DNA from: Phycisphaerae bacterium
GTDB taxonomy: Bacteria; Planctomycetota; Phycisphaerae; FEN-1346; JAACEH01
Length of the DNA: 64,000 bases
Reading direction: 5' to 3'
Assembly (NCBI GenBank): GCA_012729015.1
Contig: JAAYDY010000041.1
Location: forward strand, 1 to 64,000
Below are positions 24,009-31,976 of the stretch, in pieces; position 1 is the stretch's first letter; every line of letters begins with the position of its first letter. The notes beneath the pieces are model-generated. The model saw only the letters and a list, made by a program, of their open reading frames with translations. It was not told the DNA's origin and searched no databases. A program made the translations under genes and the position numbers.

Positions 24009-25013
24009 ATGACCGAGCCGCTGAGCAAACGCGAGCGCCTGACGCGCGTCGTCCAGGGCCGCGCAGTGGATCGTCTGCCGCTCAGCCTGTGGCGCCACTT
24101 CTACGTCGAGGAGACCGCGGCGGCGCCGCTGGCGGCGGCCCTGTGCGGGTGGCATCGGCGGTTCGACTTCGATTTCCTGAAGATCAATCCTCGGGCTCAG
24201 TACCACACGGAAGGCTGGGGCTGCCGGTACGGGTACTCGGGCCGGCCGCATGTGAAGCCGCAGACGCTCGAGCTGGCCGTCGCGCAGGCGTCGGACTACG
24301 CGGCGATCGCGCCGCTGGACGCGCGGCAGTGGCCGTTCAGCGAGATGCTCGATCTGATCGGCCTGGTGCGTCGCGACCTGGGGCCGGACGAGGTGCTCCT
24401 GATGACGGTGTTCACTCCGATGAGCGTCGCGCTGGACCTGGCCGGCGGGCCTGAGGCGTTGGCTGCCGCCGTGCGCACCGATCCCGGCGCGGTTCACCGG
24501 GCGTTGCGCGCCATTACCGACACGTTCCGGGATTTCGTGCGTCTGTGCCTGGACGCCGGGGCCGACGGCCTCTACTTCGCCACGACCCACGCCGCCACGG
24601 CCGAGCATTTCACGGGCGAGCAGTACGAGGAATTCGGACGCCCCTACGACCTGGAGGTTCTCGACGAGGCCGACGGCGCGTTTCTCAATATGCTGCACGT
24701 CTGCAAAGCGTCGTGCTACGTGCGCGAGTTGGCCGATTACCCCGTCCAGGCGATCCACTGGGACACGTACGAGCCGTCGAACCCGACGCTGGCCGAGATG
24801 CGGTTCGCGTGCGACGGCCGGGCGCTGGCGGGCGGCCTCGATCGGCAGCTCTTCGATCAGCCGCACGCGGAGCCGCAACTGGTGGAGCAATTGCGGCAGG
24901 CCCGTGCGATGATGGGCGGGTGGCCGTTCATCGCGGCCGCCGGCTGCACGCTGCCGACCGAGACGCTGGAGGAGAATATTGACGCCGTGATTGCGGCAGT
25001 GCGCGGCGAGTAG
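24009..25013 (+). CDS. Uroporphyrinogen-decarboxylase-family protein, second copy
   Basis: A 334-residue URO-D-fold protein, not closely similar to the one at 21877. It begins with the usual SKRERLTRVVQGRAVDRLP segment. FLNMLHVCKASCY contains a His-x-Cys zinc motif and AIHWDTYEPSNP follows where substrate-binding residues lie, again suggesting a corrinoid-linked methyltransferase rather than haem synthesis. AAGGAGG lies 7 bases before ATG 24009. Together with the gene at 21877 it brackets the frameshifted zinc-ribbon membrane gene on the same strand. Whether the three work together is unknown. Confidence 0.88.
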   Translation: MTEPLSKRERLTRVVQGRAVDRLPLSLWRHFYVEETAAAPLAAALCGWHRRFDFDFLKINPRAQYHTEGWGCRYGYSGRPHVKPQTLELAVAQASDYAAIAPLDARQWPFSEMLDLIGLVRRDLGPDEVLLMTVFTPMSVALDLAGGPEALAAAVRTDPGAVHRALRAITDTFRDFVRLCLDAGADGLYFATTHAATAEHFTGEQYEEFGRPYDLEVLDEADGAFLNMLHVCKASCYVRELADYPVQAIHWDTYEPSNPTLAEMRFACDGRALAGGLDRQLFDQPHAEPQLVEQLRQARAMMGGWPFIAAAGCTLPTETLEENIDAVIAAVRGE

Positions 25014-25094
25014 GCGGTTCGCGGAATGCGGCAGACGCCGGACGTGCGGGGTCGTATGAACATGGTGCGTCGCCCGAATGGGTCGTCGGACCCT

Positions 25095-25235
25095 GTGTGG
25101 CACACTTTGGCGCCGGCTGCGCCCCTCGACCGTGCTCGGGCCAAGCCGTCGCTCCAAAGTGTGGCACCCCGGCGCGGCACGGAAAGCAGGGCCAGGATGA
25201 CCCTGCCACGCACGGGCAAGATGCCCGTGCCACGG
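25095..25235. repeat. Repeat array with ACACTTTGG hairpin and ACGGGCA hairpins
   Basis: ACACTTTGG (about 25102-25110) and CCAAAGTGT (about 25154-25162) form the outer arms of a longer loop than at 20347, followed by GGCACCCCGGC. Two hairpins of the GGCAGG/ACGGGCA type follow (CAGGGCCAGGATGACCCTG near 25189-25207 and ACGGGCAAGATGCCCGT near 25213-25229). The array ends just before the ribosome-binding site of the next gene. Confidence 0.75.
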
Positions 25236-25257
25236 GCGGCACAGGAAGGAACGTTGC

Positions 25258-26058
25258 GTGAAAGGTTGGCTCCGGATTCTGGTCGTCGCGGGATTGGCGG
25301 CTGCGGTCGTCGGGGTGACGATCGCGCTGGTACATCACCTCGGCCGCGACCGCACGGGTCCGGTCGAACCGGCCACGGCGGCACCGACGGCGCCGGTGGC
25401 CGTCGAGCCACCAGCACCGGCGCCTCCGCCACCGGCTGCCGCAGCGGACACCATCACCAAGGCACCGCTCCGCCAGCCGCAGAGGCGCACCGTCCCGACG
25501 GGCATCGGCATCGTGCGGCCCGAGGCGGCGGTGGCTCCGTCGCCGTCGCAGGGCGCGCCCTCGGTCGCCCCTGTGGCGCCGCCGGCGCGAGTGGGCGCCA
25601 CGTCGCGGATCCCCGTGCAGCGATTCATCGACACCGTCAACCTGACCGACGAGCAGCGGGCGGCCGTGAGCCGGTTCGATGCGGAGTTTCAGCCGGTCGC
25701 GCTCCAGGAGTTGCGCGTCGGTGACGACCTGGTGCAGGAGGCCACGGTCACGATGCAGGAGGCGTACGTCGCAGGCAACACGGAGCGCATGAACGAGGCC
25801 CGCGCCCTGATGAAGCAGGCTGTTCAGATGAAGATGGAAGCGCTGGAGGCCCTGGGCCGCAAGTACGTCGAGGGCATCCGCCCGCTCCTGACGCCCGAGC
25901 AGGCGGCGCTGGCCGACGAGTTTCTGACCAGGCCGCAGGCCCCGGGCGTCGAGATCGCCGTGCCGCTGGAAGGCACGGGCCCGGCCGACCCCAACGCCGC
26001 CGACCGCAAGGTCCACGGCGTCATTCCGCTCGAAGGCGCCCCGCCGCCGGCGCCGTAG
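25258..26058 (+). CDS. Membrane-anchored LTxxQ-motif (Spy/CpxP-like) protein
   Basis: A 266-residue protein with an N-terminal membrane helix or uncleaved signal (about 5-27), a Pro/Ala-rich spacer (about 35-125) and a helical domain. LTDEQRAAVSRFDAEF and, about 90 residues later, LLTPEQAALADEF form the paired LTxxQ-type motifs that define Spy/CpxP-like periplasmic chaperones and envelope sensors. The helices between them contain many Glu, Met and Lys residues (MKQAVQMKMEALEALGRKYVEG). It probably acts in the periplasm. GTG 25258 has GGAAGGA upstream. It is a single-gene unit. Confidence 0.8.
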   Translation: MKGWLRILVVAGLAAAVVGVTIALVHHLGRDRTGPVEPATAAPTAPVAVEPPAPAPPPPAAAADTITKAPLRQPQRRTVPTGIGIVRPEAAVAPSPSQGAPSVAPVAPPARVGATSRIPVQRFIDTVNLTDEQRAAVSRFDAEFQPVALQELRVGDDLVQEATVTMQEAYVAGNTERMNEARALMKQAVQMKMEALEALGRKYVEGIRPLLTPEQAALADEFLTRPQAPGVEIAVPLEGTGPADPNAADRKVHGVIPLEGAPPPAP

Positions 26059-26133
26059 CCGCAGGAAAACCGTAACCGTTTGACGAGAGAGAGGGCGCAG
26101 GCTCCACGTGAGTTTGGGGGGGAACTGTGCGCC

Positions 26134-26326
26134 GTCGGGTCTGTTGACCCGACCTACGCGCTGTGTGCGCGCCGGGCGGGCGGCGCGATTACTCGACGCG
26201 GCGGCCTTTGCGATAGCCGTAGGGTGGCTGCTTGACGCAGTTCCCGAGCACCGTCGAGGGGCAGCCACGCGGAAAGGCAAGGAGACTTGCCCATGCCTGA
26301 CGGGGCAGGCATGGCACCCGGCTGCG
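26134..26326. repeat. Repeat block inserted in the glycosyltransferase 3' region
   Basis: Starts with GTCGGGTCTGTTGACCCGAC (26134-26153), the reverse orientation of the 3121 hairpin family. Bases 26159-26220 are a diverged copy of the 3' end of the glycosyltransferase gene (see separate entry). Bases 26219-26318 repeat the order seen at 19-91: TAGGGTGGCTGCTT, a CACGCGGAA linker, then TGCCTGACGGGGCAGGCA (26294-26311). Positions 26059-26133 contain nothing recognised. Confidence 0.8.
26159..26220 (-). repeat. Duplicated 3' end of the glycosyltransferase gene
   Basis: These 62 bases match 26327-26389, the last codons and downstream bases of the glycosyltransferase gene, with about eight differences including a one-base indel. 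Read on the minus strand it still encodes YRKGRRVE followed by TAA, against YRKGRRIE followed by TGA in the real gene. It is therefore a remnant gene tail, separated from the present tail by a repeat block. Confidence 0.75.
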
Positions 26327-26356
26327 CGCTGTTTGCGCGCCGGGTGGGCGGCGCGA

Positions 26357-27547
26357 TCACTCGATGCGGCGGCCTTTGCGGTAGGCCGTGCCGCGCCAGG
26401 AGACGGTCTTCAGGCCGAGGCCGGTGGCCAGCGCGTCGGCCAGAATGCCCAGCACCACGAGGACGCTGACCGGATAGAGCACGAGGTAGATCGGCTTCGC
26501 GCGCACCATGCGGTTGTAGCGTACGAGCACCGAGAGCATGAGAGCCAGTTGGGCGAGGCCGAGAGCGGCGGCGGCGTTGAGCCGCGCGTCGGCCCATCCG
26601 GCCCGCCAGGCCATCGCGCCGGCCACGACCGTCAGGGCGTAGGGCGAGAGGCTGAAAAGGGTCACCAGCAGCATGACCGGCAGAATGGTCCAGGGGCTGC
26701 GGAAGGCGGACGAGAAGATTCGCGTCCAGCCGCGCCAGATGCCGCTGAATCGGTCGTACATGCGCGTGCGGAAGAGGTCGAAGCCCATGGCGTTGAGGAG
26801 CCGGTGGCCGGCGCCTTTGACGGCGCGGGCCAGGGCGATGTCCTCGACCAGCGCCGAGCGGACCACGGCGTGGCCGCCCACGGCCTCGTAGGCGTTGCGG
26901 CGGATGAGAATGAACTGGCCGTTGGCGAAGGCGGCGCGGCGGCGCGGATCGTTGACCCACTGCGGGCGGAAGTAGAGGCCGAGGATGCTGCCCAGGAGCG
27001 GCTGAAGGAGATTCTCGGTGAAGGAGTGCATCTCCAGGAGCGGCCAGAGGCTGAGCATGTCGCCGCCTCGTGCCAGGGTGTAGCCCATAGCGGCCCGGAG
27101 GCCCCCGGGCGCCTGGCGGCAATCGGCGTCGACAAAGAGGAGCCACTGCCCGGCGGCCTCGGCGGCGCCGACGTGCATGGCGTGAGTCTTGCCGAACCAT
27201 CCGTCGGGCAGCGCCTGGACCTGCACGAGTCGCACGCGTGCGTCTGTCGCGGCGGCGCGGCGCACCGCGTCGGCCGTGCGGTCGCGGCTGCGGTCGTCCA
27301 CGACGATGATCTCGAAGTCGGGGTAGTCCTGGGCCAGCAGCGTGGCCAGGCACTCGCCGATGTTGGCCTCTTCGTCCTTGGCCGGGACGATGACGCTGAC
27401 CTTCGGCGCGTCGTCGGGGAGCGGCCATGACCCGTCGGGCCGCAACGTGTCCTGGGTGCTGCCGATGCGGCTGATCGTGAGGTGCCGCGACGCCCAGACC
27501 AGCAGGACCAGCCCGCCGGCCACCGACAGAAGAATCGTCCCGGTCAC
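26357..27547 (-). CDS. Family 2 glycosyltransferase, HpnB-like membrane type
   Basis: A 396-residue protein with an N-terminal membrane helix, a GT-A catalytic domain (about 48-270) and about three C-terminal membrane helices. Motifs are VSVIVPAKDEEANI, IIVVDDRSRDRT (UDP-sugar-binding Asp), LLFVDADC (metal-binding DxD) and SALVEDIALARAVKGAGH (catalytic ED). The architecture resembles hopene-associated HpnB and related carotenoid or lipid glycosyltransferases, but the acceptor is unknown. The GTG start overlaps the TGA of the upstream gene as GTGA (27544-27547), so the two are translationally coupled. A duplicate of its tail lies downstream. Confidence 0.9.
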   Translation of the reverse strand: MTGTILLSVAGGLVLLVWASRHLTISRIGSTQDTLRPDGSWPLPDDAPKVSVIVPAKDEEANIGECLATLLAQDYPDFEIIVVDDRSRDRTADAVRRAAATDARVRLVQVQALPDGWFGKTHAMHVGAAEAAGQWLLFVDADCRQAPGGLRAAMGYTLARGGDMLSLWPLLEMHSFTENLLQPLLGSILGLYFRPQWVNDPRRRAAFANGQFILIRRNAYEAVGGHAVVRSALVEDIALARAVKGAGHRLLNAMGFDLFRTRMYDRFSGIWRGWTRIFSSAFRSPWTILPVMLLVTLFSLSPYALTVVAGAMAWRAGWADARLNAAAALGLAQLALMLSVLVRYNRMVRAKPIYLVLYPVSVLVVLGILADALATGLGLKTVSWRGTAYRKGRRIE

Positions 27548-28110
27548 GCGCGGTCTCCTGCGGCGCCGGCCCCGGTCCGCCGCAACGCCAGAATCAGCTC
27601 CACCTCGCCGGTCAGCATCTCCAGCTCGTGAGCAATCTCGACGACCGTGAGCCCGCGCTCGGCCATCTGGTACACGCGGGCATAGCGCTCGCTGGTCACT
27701 TCGGGGTGCGGTTCGCGTCGCGGCTCGGGGGGGGCGGCGGCTCCGTCGGTTTCCGGCAGGCCCTGCATCCGCTGCAACTGCCGAATCTTCTCGTCGGCTT
27801 CGCGAATGAGCAGGTTGAGCGCCCTGAGGCGCGTGTCCACCTGGCTGTTGATTTCGCGCGACAACTGTTCGAGTTCCAGCAGCAACTTCTCCATGCTCTC
27901 CTGGAGCTGGCGCTGGGAGCGGCCGGCCGCCGGCAGCGACGACCGCGCCGACACCGTGGTGCCCCGTCCGCAGGCCTGCTGCTCGCGACGGCGGATGTTC
28001 CGCCGCGTGGCGAGGAGCAGCAACGCCCCCGCCGCCAGAACCACCCCGAGGGCCAACATGGGGTTCTCTGTCAGGAAACTCGCCAGGAGGATCGGACAGG
28101 AGTTGTTCAT
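27544..28110 (-). CDS. Membrane-anchored coiled-coil protein, DUF6115/DUF2802-like
   Basis: A 188-residue protein: an N-terminal membrane helix (about 17-36), a basic stretch, a long coiled coil (about 60-115, rich in Glu, Gln and Leu heptads) and a C-terminal ERYARVYQMAERGLTVVEIA segment that looks like a small helix-turn-helix (ELEMLTGEVELILALRR). This layout matches the DUF6115/DUF2802 group of uncertain role. ATG 28110 has GGGAAGG upstream. It lies 17 bases after larC and overlaps the glycosyltransferase gene, giving a three-gene operon behind the promoter at 29370-29398. Confidence 0.8.
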   Translation of the reverse strand: MNNSCPILLASFLTENPMLALGVVLAAGALLLLATRRNIRRREQQACGRGTTVSARSSLPAAGRSQRQLQESMEKLLLELEQLSREINSQVDTRLRALNLLIREADEKIRQLQRMQGLPETDGAAAPPEPRREPHPEVTSERYARVYQMAERGLTVVEIAHELEMLTGEVELILALRRTGAGAAGDRA

Positions 28111-28127
28111 ACAGCCTTCCCGTTGCG

Positions 28128-29303
28128 TCACTTGCCGTCGCAGCGCCGAATGGCTTCCTGCATGACCTGCTGGACGCTCACGCCGTGCGCCTCGGCGGCG
28201 CTGCGGCAATCCTCGTACTCGGGGGCGACGCGCAGCACATCGTCGCCGCGCAGGCCCAGCTTCACGCGCACCGCCCCGTAGGGCGTCTGGACGGTCTCGT
28301 GGCGGCGGCCCAGCATCGACCGCGTCCACTGGCTCCTCCGCAGCCCGAACGTTCCGGTGTGCTCGAAGATCAGTTGCTCGATCCGCCCGCGGGTCTCCTC
28401 GTGAGCCAGACAGCGCAGGAGGAGCCCCGGGCGTCCCTTCTTCATGAGGATCGGCGTCGTGAAGACGTCCAGGGCGCCGGCCTCCATCAGCCGCCGCGAC
28501 GCATCGGCCACGACTTCCCCGGTCGTGTCGTCCAGGTTCGTTTCGATCACCCAGATGGTGTCGCCGGCGAGTCCGTCGGCGACGTCGCAGCCGATCAAGA
28601 CGCGCAGGACATTGGCCACGGTCTGGCCCTGTCGCTGGCCGGCGCCGTAGCCGATGGCCTCGATGCGCATGGTCGGCACGTCGCCGAAAGCGTCGGCCAG
28701 GGTGGTCAGGATGGCCGCCCCGGTCGGCGTGGTCAGTTCCTTCTGCTCCAGCGACGGTCGCAGCGGCACACCCTTGAGGAGTTCGGCCGTAGCCGGCGCC
28801 GGCACGGGCATGACGCCGTGCGCGCACGTGACGGTGCCGCCGCCGGTCGGCAGGGGCGACGAAACCACCCGGCCGATGCCCATCAGCTCGAGCGCCACGG
28901 CGGCGCCCACGATGTCCACGATGGCGTCCACGGCGCCGACCTCGTGGAAATGGACCTTCTCGGCGGTGGTGCCGTGAACGCGCGCTTCGGCCTCGGCCAG
29001 GCGCGTAAAGACGGCCAGGGCTCGCTCGGCGGCTCGGCCGGGCAACGTTGCCGCCTCGACAATCTGCCGAATGTGCGACAGGTGGCGATGGGCGTGGTCG
29101 TGGCCGCTCTCGAGGTGAACCTCGAGCCGCGTCGCGGCAATACCGAGCCGCGTCTCCTTGCGGGCCTCCATGCGATAGCCATGGACGCCCAGCGACCCGA
29201 GCGCCGACTCCAGCGCCGCCAGGTCCAGCCCCGCGTCCACCAGCGACCCGAGAATCATGTCGCCGCTGGCGCCGCTGAAGGCATCGAAATACGCCGTCTT
29301 CAT
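28128..29303 (-). CDS. larC: Nickel-insertion protein LarC (pyridinium-bisthiocarboxylate cofactor)
   Basis: A 391-residue protein covering the whole LarC family: AYFDAFSGASGDMILGSLVD at the start, a His-rich metal-handling segment (HLESGHDHAHRHLSHI), HFHEVGAVDAIVDIVGA, SPLPTGGGTVTCAHG and TNLDDTTGEV in the C-terminal part. LarC uses CTP to place nickel in the pincer cofactor of lactate racemase-type enzymes. In lactobacilli larC is made from two frames by a shift; here it is one frame. larA, larB and larE are absent from the window. AAAGG precedes ATG 29303, which is preferred over the start 24 bases upstream. Confidence 0.93.
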   Translation of the reverse strand: MKTAYFDAFSGASGDMILGSLVDAGLDLAALESALGSLGVHGYRMEARKETRLGIAATRLEVHLESGHDHAHRHLSHIRQIVEAATLPGRAAERALAVFTRLAEAEARVHGTTAEKVHFHEVGAVDAIVDIVGAAVALELMGIGRVVSSPLPTGGGTVTCAHGVMPVPAPATAELLKGVPLRPSLEQKELTTPTGAAILTTLADAFGDVPTMRIEAIGYGAGQRQGQTVANVLRVLIGCDVADGLAGDTIWVIETNLDDTTGEVVADASRRLMEAGALDVFTTPILMKKGRPGLLLRCLAHEETRGRIEQLIFEHTGTFGLRRSQWTRSMLGRRHETVQTPYGAVRVKLGLRGDDVLRVAPEYEDCRSAAEAHGVSVQQVMQEAIRRCDGK

Positions 29304-29340
29304 CGAACAACCTTTCCCGCAACACACCTCGCCATTGCCC

Positions 29341-29361
29341 GCGCAGGGCCGAGCCCTGCGC
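29341..29361 (-). promoter_or_regulatory. Perfect 9-bp hairpin in the larC leader
   Basis: GCGCAGGGC and GCCCTGCGC around a CGA loop form a perfect inverted repeat between the promoter and larC. It would be the first structure in the transcript, about 40 bases before the start codon. There is no T-run, so it is not a terminator. It could stabilise the RNA, bind a protein, or be another member of the local palindrome families. Confidence 0.5.
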
Positions 29362-29369
29362 TTGAGTCC

Positions 29370-29398
29370 ATCATAGACCGCTGTCCCCGCCAGTGCAA
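29370..29398 (-). promoter_or_regulatory. Promoter of the larC operon
   Basis: Read on the minus strand: TTGCAC (29398-29393), a 17-base spacer, TATGAT (29375-29370). Transcription would begin near 29363, at the edge of the leader hairpin. Confidence 0.6.
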
Positions 29399-29414
29399 GC
29401 GTTCGCGTGGCGCG

Positions 29415-29825
29415 CTACATCCATTGCTGAAGGATGCGGTAGGCAATGGCGGCGCCGAGGAACAGCAGCGCGGCGATGACCAGCCAAGTGGCGACCCGCT
29501 GGTAGCCGGTCATGGGGGCGGGCGGACGGAGGCGCTCGCGGCGCCGTCGTCCCAAGAACGGCCGGCGCGGAAAGACCTCGCGAGCGAGGCGGCCGAGGTC
29601 GGGGCCAAGGGCGGCAGCCGTCTCGGTCTTCAGCCCCGGCGGCGCCGGCATCGGGCGCCACGCCGCCAGCATGGCCGTGACCTGCTTCAGGTGAGCCAGC
29701 CGGCGTCGGCAGGACGTGCAGCGGGCCAGGTGATCGTCGGCCAGGAGCCGCAACTCCTCCGACGCGTCGCCGCGGAGGTGCGATTCGAGGTGCGGCAGCA
29801 ACTGCCGGCAATCGAGGCGGTTCAT
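29415..29825 (-). CDS. Zinc-finger anti-sigma factor
   Basis: A 136-residue membrane protein. The N-terminal domain has the anti-sigma zinc motif H-x3-C-x2-C (DDHLARCTSC, His32, Cys36, Cys39), with Cys6 as likely fourth ligand. A basic Pro/Arg-rich linker leads to a single membrane helix (about 111-130) with a very short C-terminal end outside. Such proteins hold a partner ECF sigma factor inactive at the membrane. The start overlaps the stop of the sigma-like gene as ATGA (29822-29825), the usual arrangement for a sigma/anti-sigma pair. Confidence 0.85.
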   Translation of the reverse strand: MNRLDCRQLLPHLESHLRGDASEELRLLADDHLARCTSCRRRLAHLKQVTAMLAAWRPMPAPPGLKTETAAALGPDLGRLAREVFPRRPFLGRRRRERLRPPAPMTGYQRVATWLVIAALLFLGAAIAYRILQQWM

Positions 29826-30472
29826 GGCCGGGCCTCCGGAGCCTCGCGGCGGCGGGCGTCGGACGGCCGAGGCAGTTTCAGGAGCAGTGCCAGCTTGGCT
29901 TCATCGCGAATCTGCCGTGCAACCGGCTCGCTCTCGTCGAGCACGTCGGCCAGTTCGTCGGTCGAGAGCCTGTGCGGCTCGACGAGGGCCAGGACGAACC
30001 GTTGGCGCATGGCCAGTCGGGACCAGGCTTCGCCCAGGCGGCGGCGCAGCAGGCGCGCGGCTCGGGCCGTGGCAGGGCGGAGGCCGTCGTCGTCGGCCGT
30101 CTGGAGCCGCTCGGGTTGCCAGTATCGGGGAGCGATCCGCACGCGGTGCGTGGGCTCGTCGGGCCGCAGGTCGATGGCGAGCAGCCGCCGGTAGGTCTCT
30201 TTCGCCAGGGCAACGATCCAGCGGCCGTCGGGCGGCGGCACGGCGGCGGCGGGTTGCCGCAAGGCGTCGGCCAGCACGTCGCGCGTCAGCTCCTCGGCCA
30301 AAGCGACGAGGCCGGTGGTGCGCAGCAGAAGGTTGAACAGCACCGGCGCGTAGCGGTCGATCAGGGCCAGCGTCGCATCGGCATCGGCCCTGGCGGCGGA
30401 AGCGAGCAGGTCGCGTTCGCTCGCGTCGGCAAGCGCGTCCAGGGGCGAGGATGGCATGGGTGCGTCGGTCAT
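29822..30472 (-). CDS. ECF-type RNA polymerase sigma factor
   Basis: A 216-residue protein. Region 2 is recognisable though diverged (ALIDRYAPVLFNLLLRTTG followed by AEELTRDVLADAL). Region 4 (LRRRLGEAWSRLAMRQRFVL and STDELADVLDESEPVARQIR) has the helix-turn-helix outline. The linker is longer than usual. It is translationally coupled to the zinc-finger anti-sigma gene. A possible -10 TACACT lies only about 15 bases from the ATG and no ribosome-binding site is evident, so the message may be nearly leaderless. Sequence divergence in region 2 makes the exact ECF group uncertain. Confidence 0.82.
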   Translation of the reverse strand: MTDAPMPSSPLDALADASERDLLASAARADADATLALIDRYAPVLFNLLLRTTGLVALAEELTRDVLADALRQPAAAVPPPDGRWIVALAKETYRRLLAIDLRPDEPTHRVRIAPRYWQPERLQTADDDGLRPATARAARLLRRRLGEAWSRLAMRQRFVLALVEPHRLSTDELADVLDESEPVARQIRDEAKLALLLKLPRPSDARRREAPEARP

Positions 30473-30532
30473 GGCGAACCGAGGTTTAGTGTACCGCAGG
30501 AATGCGCCGCGGGCCAGAGGGTGGGATTCAGG

Positions 30533-30634
30533 GGGTGCATTAACGTTTTGGGGGGCCGTACCGTGGCATGGGCATCTTGCCCATGAGTGGCAGGGGCATC
30601 CTGCCCCTGCTTTCCCCGAAACGTTGATGCACCC
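30533..30634. mobile_element. MITE-like element, copy 2, with TIRs and decayed target duplication
   Basis: Terminal inverted repeats GGGTGCATTAACGTTT (30533-30548) and AAACGTTGATGCACCC (30619-30634) bound 102 bp. The adjoining nine bases on each side are GGATTCAGG and GGATTCCTG (7 of 9 identical), consistent with a decayed target duplication. Inside are an ATGGGCATCTTGCCCAT hairpin (about 30569-30585) and a CAGGGGCATCCTGCCCCTG hairpin (about 30591-30609). No coding potential. The TIRs match copy 1 at 19291-19406. Confidence 0.68.
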
Positions 30635-30659
30635 GGATTCCTGTCGCCTGACGGGGCGG

Positions 30660-31811
30660 TCACGGCGTCGTGGGCACCGGCTGCATGGGCGCCGGGGCCG
30701 GGGCGGCGCCGCTGGCGGGCACAGGAACCGTCACAGCGGGCGTCGGCTTCGCGGTGGCGTCGGTCGGCGAGGCGGCCGGCCTGGACTTGAGGTGCCGGTC
30801 GAAGAAGTCGAGGACCATTTCGTGGAGGGCCTGACCGCCGAACGCATGGCCGCCGCCGGCGACCGTGTGCAGTTTCGATTCGACGCCGGCCTTGCGCAGG
30901 GCCTCGTCCAGGAGCACGCTCTGCTGGTACGGCACCACGCGATCGTTGTCGCCGTGCATGATCAGAAACGGCGGGTCGTCGGGCGTGATGTACGTGATGG
31001 GGCTGGCGGCGCGGGCCTTGTCGAGGAGGTCGCGCACGGGCCCGCCCAGGAGGAACGCCTCGGGCGCGTCGGGGGCGTTGGGATCGCTCTGGCCGCGCTT
31101 CGGGGCCTGGGCGGCCATGGCCGCCAGGTCGCTCGGGCCGCACCAGTCGCAGACGGCCTGCACGCGGCTCGACCGGTCGAGGTTCCCGAGGGCGCCTTCC
31201 AGTTCCTTGACGTCGCCGGAGGTGCCGAGCATCGCGGCAAGGTGTCCGCCGGCCGACGAGCCCCAGACGCCGATCCGCTGCGGGTCGATGCCATAGACGT
31301 CGGCCTGGCTGCGGAGCCAGCGAATGGCCGCCTTGCAGTCCTCGATCTGCGCCGGCCAGCGGCCCTCGTGCGTCAGACGGTAGTTGATGCTCGCCACGAC
31401 GTACCCGTGCTGCACCAGGGGCGTCGCGCGGCACTGCTCCTTGCTGCCGGTTCGCCAGCCGCCGCCGTGAATCCAGACCACCAGCGGGCGGGGCTTCGGC
31501 GCGCTTTGCGGCACATAGAGGTCCAGCCGCAACGGCAGATCGCCGGCCCGGGCATACTCGATGTCCTTGGTAACGACCACGTCCTTCGGCAGCCGCACCT
31601 GCTGCGACCATCGGACGCGGCGGGCTTCGCCGCTGGCGCCGGGTTGCCCGCCGGCGGGCGTCCCCTGCTGGGCCGGCGGCTGATCGGGCGGAGGAGGCGG
31701 CGGAGGCGGCCCGGGCTGCGCCCAGGCGGTCGCGGCCATGATCCATGCGGCCGCCAAGGCCGCCATCGCACTGAGTCCCAGCACGACGCCCGAACGATTG
31801 TTGCCGCCCAT
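30660..31811 (-). CDS. Secreted alpha/beta-hydrolase (esterase/acetyl-esterase type)
   Basis: A 383-residue exported hydrolase. It has a signal peptide (about 1-31), a poly-proline stretch, then an alpha/beta-hydrolase fold (about 75-345) and a Pro/Ala-rich tail. Motifs are WIHGGGW (oxyanion hole), GVWGSSAGGHLAAM (nucleophile elbow Ser), MHGDNDRVVPYQQS (acid Asp) and GGGHAFGG (catalytic His). The family includes carbohydrate acetyl/xylan esterases and feruloyl-type enzymes, so removal of acyl groups from polysaccharides in the periplasm or outside the cell is likely. ATG 31811 has GGAGAGAG upstream. Confidence 0.9.
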   Translation of the reverse strand: MGGNNRSGVVLGLSAMAALAAAWIMAATAWAQPGPPPPPPPPDQPPAQQGTPAGGQPGASGEARRVRWSQQVRLPKDVVVTKDIEYARAGDLPLRLDLYVPQSAPKPRPLVVWIHGGGWRTGSKEQCRATPLVQHGYVVASINYRLTHEGRWPAQIEDCKAAIRWLRSQADVYGIDPQRIGVWGSSAGGHLAAMLGTSGDVKELEGALGNLDRSSRVQAVCDWCGPSDLAAMAAQAPKRGQSDPNAPDAPEAFLLGGPVRDLLDKARAASPITYITPDDPPFLIMHGDNDRVVPYQQSVLLDEALRKAGVESKLHTVAGGGHAFGGQALHEMVLDFFDRHLKSRPAASPTDATAKPTPAVTVPVPASGAAPAPAPMQPVPTTP

Positions 31812-31976
31812 AGCCGCTCTCTCCGAAGGCAGAATCCCTGTGTGTGGCTGTCGGCCGTATCAACGCACGGCGGGAACGCTTATTGCAGCCGCTCATGGAC
31901 GAACCGGACGGGAAGGCCAGGAAGGCCCTGCCCACGCACGGGCAGGAGGTCCGTGCCATCATGAGACGTCCCGCCG

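Noticed and set aside
21877..25013. Haem biosynthesis (hemE) genes
   Set aside because: Both URO-D-fold proteins have His-x-Cys zinc motifs typical of corrinoid-dependent methyltransferases, and no other tetrapyrrole gene is near.
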